Of a DNA stretch of 63,509 bases, positions 8,998 to 17,001 are shown in pieces (within the stretch, counting starts at the first letter, position 1; every line of letters begins with the position of its first letter). Made by a program: the position numbers and the translations under genes. The stretch comes from an uncultured Cyclobacteriaceae bacterium (GTDB taxonomy: Bacteria > Bacteroidota > Bacteroidia > Cytophagales > Cyclobacteriaceae). The DNA lies in NCBI GenBank assembly GCA_937958005.1, contig CALGOB010000089.1, positions 1-63,509 on the forward strand, in the 5' to 3' direction. The notes under the pieces were generated by a model. That model had not been told where the DNA came from, searched no databases, and saw only the letters and a list, made by a program, of their open reading frames with translations.

Positions 8998-10545
8998 TTA
9001 TTTACTATTAAATGACTGAACTAAGTTGTTATAATCAACTTTCCCATTTTCTGTTCTAGGCAATGCCTTTTTGTAAATGAAATGAGTCGGAATGTGATTT
9101 TTAGGCAAGAATTTGGTTAAATGAATCCTAATATCTTTCTCCAATAATTCTATATTCTCCTTCACACATACTGCAGCACACAATAGTTTTTCATCACTTC
9201 CTGCAATTGTAAAAACTGCACTTTCCGTCAGTGATTCAATGAGGTTAAGGTGATTCTCTACTTCAGACAATTCCACACGATGTCCCCTTATCTTAACCTG
9301 CCTATCCTTTCTACCTATAAAAACCAACTCCCCATCTTCATTGTATTTCACTAAATCTCCAGTCCGATAATACTTTGGAGAAGCCGCTAAATTCCTATCA
9401 ACAAAAAAGGCTCTCTGATTCATCTCATCGTTTTTCCAATAGCCCATCATCATAGTGGATGATCTTACTAGTAATTCTCCTATACCCTCAGTTTCCTTAT
9501 TCTCTGCATCTACTACCTTTACCTCAGTATTATTCCAAACTTGACCCAATGGAATTGTTTTGTCTTCTTCTACTTTTCCATTGATATGTTTATAGGTACA
9601 TTGATTTACTTCTGCAGGGCCATATACATTACTAAAATTCACATGCGGCAATTCTTCGATTAATTGGTTAAACTTTTTAGGTGGATAAACTTCTCCTCCA
9701 AATAAGATCCATTTCAAATGCCTGAACTCTTTGATAAGTTGTTTCTCTTGTAATTGTGTAAACAAAAGTGGAACTGTATATAAAAATGAGATCTCTTCTT
9801 TTTCTATTAACTGGGAAAGGCTTTCAAGCATTATCAATTGACCCTCTGATGCTATAACTGTAGTAGCTCCAGCATAAAGCGACGTGAAGTAACCAAAGGT
9901 AGACTGATCAAAGTGTAATGGTGCGATACTGGCAATCTTGTCCTCTCCTCCTACTCCATACAAACTACATGAAAGTTCTGCATAACTTAATCCACTTCTA
10001 TGGGTATGCATAATTCCTTTTGGAATACCTGTAGATCCAGAAGTGTACATGATATAGGCTAAATCTAATTCCAAAATATGGATGTTAGGTTTATCAATTG
10101 AAAGCTTAAATACATCATCCCAAGATACCGAGTTATCCCCTACTAAACCGATCGAGTTGATCTTTGTAGATAATAGAGAGGTAACTTTACTCAATTTCCT
10201 TTTTAAAGATGAACTAGAGACTAAAGTAGTTATACTACAATTGCTAATAAAATGTACAAGACGTTCTTCCGGTGCCTGTGGATCAAGTGGAACAAATACA
10301 CCTCCCGATTTCATTATACCATAAACAGCGATAGCTGTTTCAATACTTCTACCTAATAAAATGCCAATCCTATCACCCTTAACAATTCCTTTGGAAATGA
10401 GATAATTGGCTAATTGATTGCTCTTTTCATCCAGTTCTTTATATGTATAGCTTTTATCATTAAAAATAAAAGCTTTCTTTTCAGGGTGCTTCAGAGCTCC
10501 TTGTTCTAATAATTGGGTTAAAAGATAGGGTTGTGGTAGTTTCAT
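8998..10545 (-). CDS. stand-alone amino acid adenylation enzyme (prolyl-AMP ligase-like)
   Basis: The 515-residue protein is a free-standing A domain with YTSGSTGIPKG, VYGPAEVNQC, YRTGDLV, GRKDRQVKIRGHRVE and the A10 lysine in ENGKVD. It has no condensation or carrier domain. The pocket residues read DQFYLGVQCK, which shares Tyr at 278, Leu at 299 and Cys at 331 with PltF-type prolyl ligases as I recall their code, but is not identical. With a separate carrier protein, an ACAD-like flavoprotein and an ornithine cyclodeaminase in the same operon, loading of proline is the best reading. A DltA-like role with another amino acid is the alternative. Confidence 0.85.
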   Translation of the reverse strand: MKLPQPYLLTQLLEQGALKHPEKKAFIFNDKSYTYKELDEKSNQLANYLISKGIVKGDRIGILLGRSIETAIAVYGIMKSGGVFVPLDPQAPEERLVHFISNCSITTLVSSSSLKRKLSKVTSLLSTKINSIGLVGDNSVSWDDVFKLSIDKPNIHILELDLAYIMYTSGSTGIPKGIMHTHRSGLSYAELSCSLYGVGGEDKIASIAPLHFDQSTFGYFTSLYAGATTVIASEGQLIMLESLSQLIEKEEISFLYTVPLLFTQLQEKQLIKEFRHLKWILFGGEVYPPKKFNQLIEELPHVNFSNVYGPAEVNQCTYKHINGKVEEDKTIPLGQVWNNTEVKVVDAENKETEGIGELLVRSSTMMMGYWKNDEMNQRAFFVDRNLAASPKYYRTGDLVKYNEDGELVFIGRKDRQVKIRGHRVELSEVENHLNLIESLTESAVFTIAGSDEKLLCAAVCVKENIELLEKDIRIHLTKFLPKNHIPTHFIYKKALPRTENGKVDYNNLVQSFNSK

Positions 10546-10547
10546 GA

Positions 10548-11699
10548 TTATTTTACGCCTTCAAGTTTGGCCAGTATATTTCTTTGAATGTCTGATGTCC
10601 CTGAATAAATCAAACCTCCCATACTGTCTCTCAAATCTCTTTCAATTTCAAATTCAGTTACATATCCTCTTGAACCATGAATCCTCATAAAATCCATACT
10701 AGATTCTACAAATGCTTCACTGATATAGAGTTTTGCCGCTGCAGCTTCCCTTGCTAGCGGTTGATTTACAGAGTCTAAATAAGCAACTTTATACAGCAAT
10801 AGCTTTGAAGTCTCTAATCTCATTCTCATATTCGCCACCCTATTAGATATAGATTGGAATTTACCAATTGATTGACCCGAAGATTTCCTTTCATTAACGA
10901 ACTGCACTGTCAGTTCCAATTGTTTTTCCATTCTTCCTACTTGGCAAGCAAAGATGTATCCTCTCTCAGATTCCATGGCAGTTGTAAAGAGGCTTAATCC
11001 AGCTCCTTCTTTACCGAGTCTATTTTCTTCTGGAACAAAACAATTTTCAAAATATAAATTACCCATGGGGGTAGACCTCATCCCCATTTTATCTCTTACT
11101 TCACTTGTAGTAAATCCTTCACTACCTTTTTCCACTATAAAAGCAGTTATTCCCCACCTACCTACCTGAGGGTTAGTAGCAGCAAATACAACTGCAAAAT
11201 TACACACTGGGGCCAAACTGATATAATGCTTTTCACCGTTAATTATATATCCCTTATCGGTTTTAACAGCTGTAGTCCTCATATTAAAAGAATCTGACCC
11301 AGCGCTATCAGGCTCTGTAATCCCAAATGCACCTATAGATTCCCCTTTGATCAATTTACTCAGATAGTGATCCTTTTGCGGCTCACTACCAAATGCATTG
11401 ATACTCACTTGAGTACTCAATATTTGGGAAGTAAGTGAATAAGGCAATCCATTATCACTTGACCCGTATCCCAAAGCTTCATAAAGAAGTATGGAGGTAA
11501 TCGGATCATACCCTTTTCCTCCATATTTCTCATCAAAAGCAAATCCTAAAATTCCAAAATCCGCACACTTTTGCCACTCAGCTTTAGGAAAAACATTATT
11601 TCTTTCTCTTTCAGAAACCTGATGATTTAGTTCTTTTTCAGCAAAATCAATTACCTGCTGCTTTAGTGCTAACTGTGCTTGTGACCAACTAAAATTCAT
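10548..11699 (-). CDS. aminoacyl-carrier-protein dehydrogenase (acyl-CoA dehydrogenase family)
   Basis: The 383-residue flavoprotein starts at the ATG at 11699 (MNFSWSQAQLALKQQ); a longer frame upstream would overlap the TonB receptor gene. FAD-binding stretches are visible (GITEPDSAGSD, GTSDIQRNILA). The usual MCAD catalytic Glu in IYEGT is Ser here (IYSGT). A Glu is present at the isovaleryl-CoA-dehydrogenase position (AMESERG, Glu243 or Glu245), which is the arrangement expected for PltE/AnaB-type prolyl-carrier dehydrogenases. It should convert a carrier-bound prolyl group to pyrroline or pyrrole. The end lies two bases from the adenylation gene, and the start is ten bases after the receptor stop. 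Confidence 0.82.
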   Translation of the reverse strand: MNFSWSQAQLALKQQVIDFAEKELNHQVSERERNNVFPKAEWQKCADFGILGFAFDEKYGGKGYDPITSILLYEALGYGSSDNGLPYSLTSQILSTQVSINAFGSEPQKDHYLSKLIKGESIGAFGITEPDSAGSDSFNMRTTAVKTDKGYIINGEKHYISLAPVCNFAVVFAATNPQVGRWGITAFIVEKGSEGFTTSEVRDKMGMRSTPMGNLYFENCFVPEENRLGKEGAGLSLFTTAMESERGYIFACQVGRMEKQLELTVQFVNERKSSGQSIGKFQSISNRVANMRMRLETSKLLLYKVAYLDSVNQPLAREAAAAKLYISEAFVESSMDFMRIHGSRGYVTEFEIERDLRDSMGGLIYSGTSDIQRNILAKLEGVK

Positions 11700-11709
11700 T
11701 AGTGGATAA

Positions 11710-13992
11710 TTAAAACTGATACTTAACTGAGAACCGGATACCAAATGGAGTCCCAGGGGTAAAGTGAATTTCACTTACTGCCTCTTCCTCTAATGTCCCA
11801 TTCGCTTGTCTTATTCTCGATTCAGTATCGAATTGTGTTTCTATCCAATCTACGTCAAATAAGTTCTCTATCTGAACACCCAAGGTTACACCACCTAATC
11901 TATAATTAGCATTGGCATCAAATACAGTGTATCCTTCTGCTACCACACTGTTATCTTCATTAGCAGGTCTATCTTGCAAATACCTAAACTTCAGTGCTCC
12001 TGAAAAATTATTCTTGTTCACACTTAAACCTCCAGTAGCGGTAATCCTAGGAGCCAGCGGAATAAACTCATTGTCTGGCAATGCCCTTGCCCTTGAAAAA
12101 GTAAAATCTCCATCTGCATACAACCATTTATTCAATTGGTATCTAACTCCAAGATCTGTTCCTAGTCTCTTTGTTTCCCCACTAGGTTCTACAATTCCAG
12201 CATCTCCTACATAGACAAATTCTTGTTCTAAAAATAAATACCATAATGCTGCATTGATCACTAAACGAGGTGCTGGTTTCCAAGTAGCCCCTAAATCAGA
12301 ACCAAAAGCGAGAGGTAGAATTTCATCCGCTTCTTCGTTTATAACTACTCTGGTATCGTTAGAGTGAAAACCTATACCTGATTTCAAATAAGCTTGGAAG
12401 TTTTCATTTACATTATAAATGAAATTGATCTTTGGACTTACTGCAAATTCATTATTGGTTTGAGGATCAAAAGCAGGTTTCAGTTTATCTTCATAATTGA
12501 ACTGAAAATAATCAAATCTCAAACCTGGGTTGATTGTCAACCTACCTAATTCCAAATCAGCATTGATATAAGAGTAAATATTCCTCTCTTGAATATCACC
12601 TAAAGAAAGCAATTCTAAAGTACTATCTCTATTTACTGTATGTGAAAGTTCTACATCTTGATTATTATCATTCCTAAAACCTACAGCTACCTGTAATTCT
12701 AAATCATTTCCACCTAGATCAGTTTCATAACTCAATTCACTTTCAGCACCAAATATGTTTCTATTCTCTACCTGCCTGATTTGATCCCCATTAACTGGAT
12801 CTTCTAAAAAGAAGGTAAAATTAGAGTATAATTCAAAATCATATTGAGAGAAATAGACATTGTTTCTTAAGTAAGTATTATTATTTATTGGCTTAGTGTA
12901 AGTCAACGCAACATTATTTCTTCCTGTAACACCACCTTCTGTATCGTCTAAAGCACCAAATCTAGAAATTTGTCCACTTCTTACCGCCCTAAGAGGTATT
13001 TGTCCTGATGCATTCCAGTTACTTTCAAAATGAGAAGCCAATAATGATAAAGTACCTCCATTATTAAGTCTTGCATTGTATTTTCCCATGACATTAATTC
13101 TGCTGAACCTCTGACTAGCCTCAAATGGTCCATCAGTAATAGAATATTCACTTGCAATGTAGGCATCACTGTTTTCTTCATCTAAAAGTTTAAACAAACC
13201 CACAGTCCTAAAAGCACCAAAACTTCCCCCTTCAAATGATATCTGACTTTTATCCAACCTTTTTTTCGTTTGAAAGTTCACATAACCAGCTGTGGCAAAA
13301 TTTCCTTTATTTGCATTATAAGGTCCTTTACCAAAATCTATGTTTTCAATGGCTTCTGGGATTAACCAGTGCAAATCCGCATAACCTTGCCCATGGGCAT
13401 GTGATACCATATTCACTGGAAGCCCATCTACTGTGATATTGACATCTGTACCATGGTCTATATCAAAACCCCTCAAAAATATTTGTTCAGCTTTTCCACC
13501 TCCAGCATGCTGCCCTATGAACAAACCAGGCACTTTTCTCAGTACTTCTTGAGAAGTTTTTACTGGACTAATTCCTATATCTATTTTAGAAACCAAATTC
13601 AATGGGTCTATTCCAGGGTTTACCGTGATCTCACTTAAGTCAATAATTGCTTCTTTCATTTGAATCAATAACTCTTGCTTAACCTCTTGAATTTCCATTA
13701 CCACTGTTTCGAACCCCACGTGTGTAACTTGAATTACATCACCATCCTTGATTCCTGGCAATTCAAATAAACCTAAATGGTTGGTATGGGCATGGTGTTC
13801 AGATGCTAAATGGATAACATATGCTCCACGTAGCGCTATGTTGCTCTCATCAACTATTTTCCCTTTTAACGTTTGAGCGGTCAAGTGGAAATGGGTTGCA
13901 ATAAATGTTAGAAAAAGAACACTTCTAAACAACCACTTCTTTTCTAATTTCTTGTCTAATTTTTTCTTTGATAAAGACATGATAAAAACCAT
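11710..13992 (-). CDS. TonB-dependent outer-membrane receptor
   Basis: The 760-residue product has a signal peptide (cleavage near LTAQ), a CarboxypepD_reg-like domain (about 42-120: GKIVDESNIALRGAYVI), a plug domain (about 130-240: VLRKVPGLFIGQHAGGG, LRGFDIDHGTDVNITVDG, VNMVSHAHGQGYADLHW) and a 22-strand-type barrel closing with an aromatic residue (KYQF). The plug has the His-rich HAHGQGYADLH type that in my recollection occurs beside HupE-like permeases. Sitting inside the NRPS operon, it probably imports the product with its metal. An in-frame ATG four codons later is an alternative start. Confidence 0.93.
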   Translation of the reverse strand: MVFIMSLSKKKLDKKLEKKWLFRSVLFLTFIATHFHLTAQTLKGKIVDESNIALRGAYVIHLASEHHAHTNHLGLFELPGIKDGDVIQVTHVGFETVVMEIQEVKQELLIQMKEAIIDLSEITVNPGIDPLNLVSKIDIGISPVKTSQEVLRKVPGLFIGQHAGGGKAEQIFLRGFDIDHGTDVNITVDGLPVNMVSHAHGQGYADLHWLIPEAIENIDFGKGPYNANKGNFATAGYVNFQTKKRLDKSQISFEGGSFGAFRTVGLFKLLDEENSDAYIASEYSITDGPFEASQRFSRINVMGKYNARLNNGGTLSLLASHFESNWNASGQIPLRAVRSGQISRFGALDDTEGGVTGRNNVALTYTKPINNNTYLRNNVYFSQYDFELYSNFTFFLEDPVNGDQIRQVENRNIFGAESELSYETDLGGNDLELQVAVGFRNDNNQDVELSHTVNRDSTLELLSLGDIQERNIYSYINADLELGRLTINPGLRFDYFQFNYEDKLKPAFDPQTNNEFAVSPKINFIYNVNENFQAYLKSGIGFHSNDTRVVINEEADEILPLAFGSDLGATWKPAPRLVINAALWYLFLEQEFVYVGDAGIVEPSGETKRLGTDLGVRYQLNKWLYADGDFTFSRARALPDNEFIPLAPRITATGGLSVNKNNFSGALKFRYLQDRPANEDNSVVAEGYTVFDANANYRLGGVTLGVQIENLFDVDWIETQFDTESRIRQANGTLEEEAVSEIHFTPGTPFGIRFSVKYQF

Positions 13993-14212
13993 TACTTTGA
14001 TTAAAACTATTTAATTATTGAAATAATATTGAGGCATTACCCATGAGTCTTTTGCTGATAGGTGAATTTTTGAGCCTTATTTATAAATACTTGATTATCA
14101 GTTAGTTAAGTTTATGAATAAGTCATAATTTTATTACTCTTACTTTTCTATAACTATTCCGTTAAGGAAAAATAGGATGGGTTATTTTGATATGATTTAA
14201 TCTAAATACTAG

Positions 14213-15292
14213 CTATTCTGATACTACTTCCATTGGATTTTTGACAAAAAAGTATGGATCTTTTGGGTCTTCAGGTAAAAACTCAATAGCCGTCCATTTA
14301 CCTACTCCAAACTCCTCTGCAAATTCTAAAAACATATTCATCACTACATGATCTTCAAGCGCCCACCCAGTAGAATCAAATACAGTCACTTGATCTTTTA
14401 TCTTTGTATATGATCCTGGTGATTTAACTATTGTCGATAAATCTGCATCAATATCTTCTCTTTTTAGTCTTTGGCATTCCCCTTCTATCAAGGCTTGGTC
14501 TATGAAATCTGGGCAAATAAAAGATTCTTCTATTATTTCCATAGGTACTTCTACTTTCCCTGGGAAATCAGAACCAATCGCATTGAAATGAACATGCTTT
14601 TGATATTCTAGCCCTTTAAATAATGGTCCTTCATTTACATCAATGGAGGTTGCCGTACACACTATATCTGAGTCAGCCACTATTCTTTCAATAGAACTTT
14701 CTTCATATGCTAAGTTCAAGCCAAGAACTTCCGCTCTTGAAACAAAAGATTTCATTACTTCAGTATCTACATCGTAAAACCTTACTTTCTGAAAATCATA
14801 GATTCTAGATAAAGCATGCAATTGAGTTATGGACTGTGCTCCACATCCTATTAACCCTAGTGATTTACTATTTGCTGAAGCCATAAATTTAGAAGCAACT
14901 GCAGATGCGGCACCTGTTCTTAAAGCAGTTAATAAAACTCCATCAACAACACCTAATAAATGTCCTGTGTGAGTGTCGTATTGTGAAATTGTAGATAAAA
15001 TGGTAGGTACTCCAAAGTTAATGGGATTATTAGGGTGATAACCTACTACCTTTATTGTCACCTCTTTACCTTTCTGCCATAAAGGCATCCATTCAACTAA
15101 TCCAAGTGCAGGCGCTTTATAATTAAAACCATCCCGTTTGGGTATCACAATTTCTTCTGGTTCAAATTTTTGAATTTCAATCTCAATCTTTTGAATTAGC
15201 TTATCCATCAATTTATCTAACCCTACACGAGATATGATAGACTGTATGTCTTCACTGGTAAGTAAGAGCGTTTTATCTCTACTTTTTTTCAT
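14213..15292 (-). CDS. ornithine cyclodeaminase family protein
   Basis: The 359-residue protein has the family motif TALRTGAASAVASKF, an NAD(P)-binding LGLIGCGAQS turn and a GSDFPGKVEV segment. The GxDxPGK motif carries the aspartate known to be catalytic in bacterial ornithine cyclodeaminase (Asp228 in Pseudomonas putida), so ornithine to L-proline is more likely than the SbnB reaction. No SbnA-like partner was seen. It is the first gene of the minus arm, 220 bases ahead of the receptor, and would feed proline to the stand-alone adenylation enzyme. Lysine to pipecolate is a second possibility. Confidence 0.87.
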   Translation of the reverse strand: MKKSRDKTLLLTSEDIQSIISRVGLDKLMDKLIQKIEIEIQKFEPEEIVIPKRDGFNYKAPALGLVEWMPLWQKGKEVTIKVVGYHPNNPINFGVPTILSTISQYDTHTGHLLGVVDGVLLTALRTGAASAVASKFMASANSKSLGLIGCGAQSITQLHALSRIYDFQKVRFYDVDTEVMKSFVSRAEVLGLNLAYEESSIERIVADSDIVCTATSIDVNEGPLFKGLEYQKHVHFNAIGSDFPGKVEVPMEIIEESFICPDFIDQALIEGECQRLKREDIDADLSTIVKSPGSYTKIKDQVTVFDSTGWALEDHVVMNMFLEFAEEFGVGKWTAIEFLPEDPKDPYFFVKNPMEVVSE

Positions 15293-15727
15293 AATAACTA
15301 TTATCAGAATTTTAAATTCATTAAAGGAACTATAAAACCTAAAGTTTGAATTTAGTCATGTTCATTTAATGAAAAACTATTGTCTTTTCAGTCAATTCAT
15401 TCACCTTGACGAAAGTTTGTAATTGATAGTTGCTTAGCTAAAAAGTTTTTTTTGAAAGTCTTTTTTAGAATAAAAACATTTTTTCTGCACGCAACTATAT
15501 CAACTTCTCTTCACGTTACAGTATTTTCTTATCGTTGAAAATGATCTCATATGATGGGATATACGATGTATCCAAAATGAAAAGATTAAGTCTGAAAAAA
15601 TATTTTCAATTTCTTTTTATAACCTTTTTAACACTATTTAATCTTTTTGGAAAAAAGGAATCGTATTTGAATTTGTACTTAAAATAAATGCACAATAGTG
15701 AATTATTTATTAAACACTTTTATCAAA
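15293..15727. promoter_or_regulatory. divergent intergenic region between the two NRPS-cluster arms
   Basis: The region is about 435 bases and AT-rich, and separates the divergent cyclodeaminase and HupE-like genes. It must hold the promoters of both arms. I see several TTTG-rich stretches compatible with Bacteroidota -7 elements (for example around 15339), but no convincing paired -33/-7 site and no recognisable Fur or Zur palindrome. No small gene was found in it. Confidence 0.45.
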
Positions 15728-16987
15728 ATGAACTTCAAAGCTTATATTTTATGCTTGTTTTTTACAGTTGTGGTATTCTCAAATGTAAATGCGCACAATC
15801 CGAAACAAAGCTATATTTATCTACAAGTCTATGAAAATTCTATTGATGGGAGGTTCGAAATTAATATCAAAGAACTTAACCTAGCATTAGGGTTAAACCT
15901 AGAAGATGATGTAGAAGAATCTGTAGTTAAAAGGTATGAAGAAGACCTAAAATCCTATTACTTACCAAAAGTAAAATTCTCTTCTCTTCTTGGGAATCAT
16001 CAGATAAAATTTGGTGAAATAGAGTTATTGAGAGTGGGGAAATTAGGAACATTTGTTCAAGTAAACTTCAAATTAGATAACATTACCGAAATCCCTGATG
16101 CTCTAAATATTTATTACAATGTATTGTTTGAAAAAACCACAGACCATCAAGGGCTGGTTGTCATAGAATATAATTGGAAAGCTGGCATACATAACAATGA
16201 GTCAATCACTTCTTTATTTTTTGCCCGTGGTAATATACAACAAGAATTAGACCTTACTGAGGGTTCTATTTTTAAGGGGTTCATCACTTTAATTAAAGAA
16301 GGTGTATGGCATATTTGGATAGGTTTAGACCATATCCTATTTCTACTTGCCTTAGTATTACCTTCTGTAATCACAAGATACAATGACACTTCTGGTAAGG
16401 GAAGATTTACATGGGCAATGCTAAACCCGTTTGGGAATTATAGTGCTAAAGAAAGAGGGTGGCAATCTGTAGAAAAGTTTAAACCTGCTTTTATGTACAT
16501 CATAAAAATAGTCACTTTCTTTACCATATCACATACAATCACATTAAGCCTAGCGGCATTAAACATTGTTCTTTTACCATCAAGGTTTGTTGAATCTGTA
16601 ATAGCTATATCTATCGCATTGGCTGCTTGGAATAACTTCCATCCAATTTTCAGGTCAAAAGAATGGATTATTGCATTTGGTTTTGGGTTATTCCATGGAT
16701 TTGGTTTCGCCAGTGTACTATCAGACATAGGGCTTAGCGGTGATTATTTAGGACTCTCCCTTTTTGGTTTTAATATTGGCGTAGAATTAGGACAATTAGC
16801 AATTATTTCTGGAATTTTTCCAATTCTTTATATAATTAGGAAAACTAAACTCTATCACATCATGCTAGTTTTTGGTTCTTTTTTATTAATCTTCATCTCA
16901 ATCTATTGGTTCATAGAAAGGGGTTTTGACATTGACCTACAACTAGGTAATTTCCTATTTAGCATTTACAGCAGCATCTTTAATTAG
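15728..16987 (+). CDS. HupE/UreJ-family membrane permease with an exported N-terminal domain
   Basis: The 419-residue product starts at the ATG at 15728, which places a signal peptide (MNFKAYILCLFF.. to VNAHN) at the N-terminus; a GTG ten codons earlier is an alternative. An extracytoplasmic domain of about 150 residues is followed by the membrane part with the HupE/UreJ motif HIWIGLDHILFLLAL and a second conserved block FGFGLFHGFGFASVL. Family members are linked to nickel and other metal uptake through these His and Asp residues. It opens the plus arm, with only 14 bases before the next NRPS gene, which ties the peptide to metal transport. Confidence 0.85.
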   Translation: MNFKAYILCLFFTVVVFSNVNAHNPKQSYIYLQVYENSIDGRFEINIKELNLALGLNLEDDVEESVVKRYEEDLKSYYLPKVKFSSLLGNHQIKFGEIELLRVGKLGTFVQVNFKLDNITEIPDALNIYYNVLFEKTTDHQGLVVIEYNWKAGIHNNESITSLFFARGNIQQELDLTEGSIFKGFITLIKEGVWHIWIGLDHILFLLALVLPSVITRYNDTSGKGRFTWAMLNPFGNYSAKERGWQSVEKFKPAFMYIIKIVTFFTISHTITLSLAALNIVLLPSRFVESVIAISIALAAWNNFHPIFRSKEWIIAFGFGLFHGFGFASVLSDIGLSGDYLGLSLFGFNIGVELGQLAIISGIFPILYIIRKTKLYHIMLVFGSFLLIFISIYWFIERGFDIDLQLGNFLFSIYSSIFN

Positions 16988-17001
16988 TAAATCATTACAT
17001 C

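Noticed and set aside
14213-15292. SbnB-like enzyme making diaminopropionate
   Set aside because: The GxDxPGK motif with the cyclodeaminase aspartate is present and no SbnA-like PLP enzyme was found nearby.
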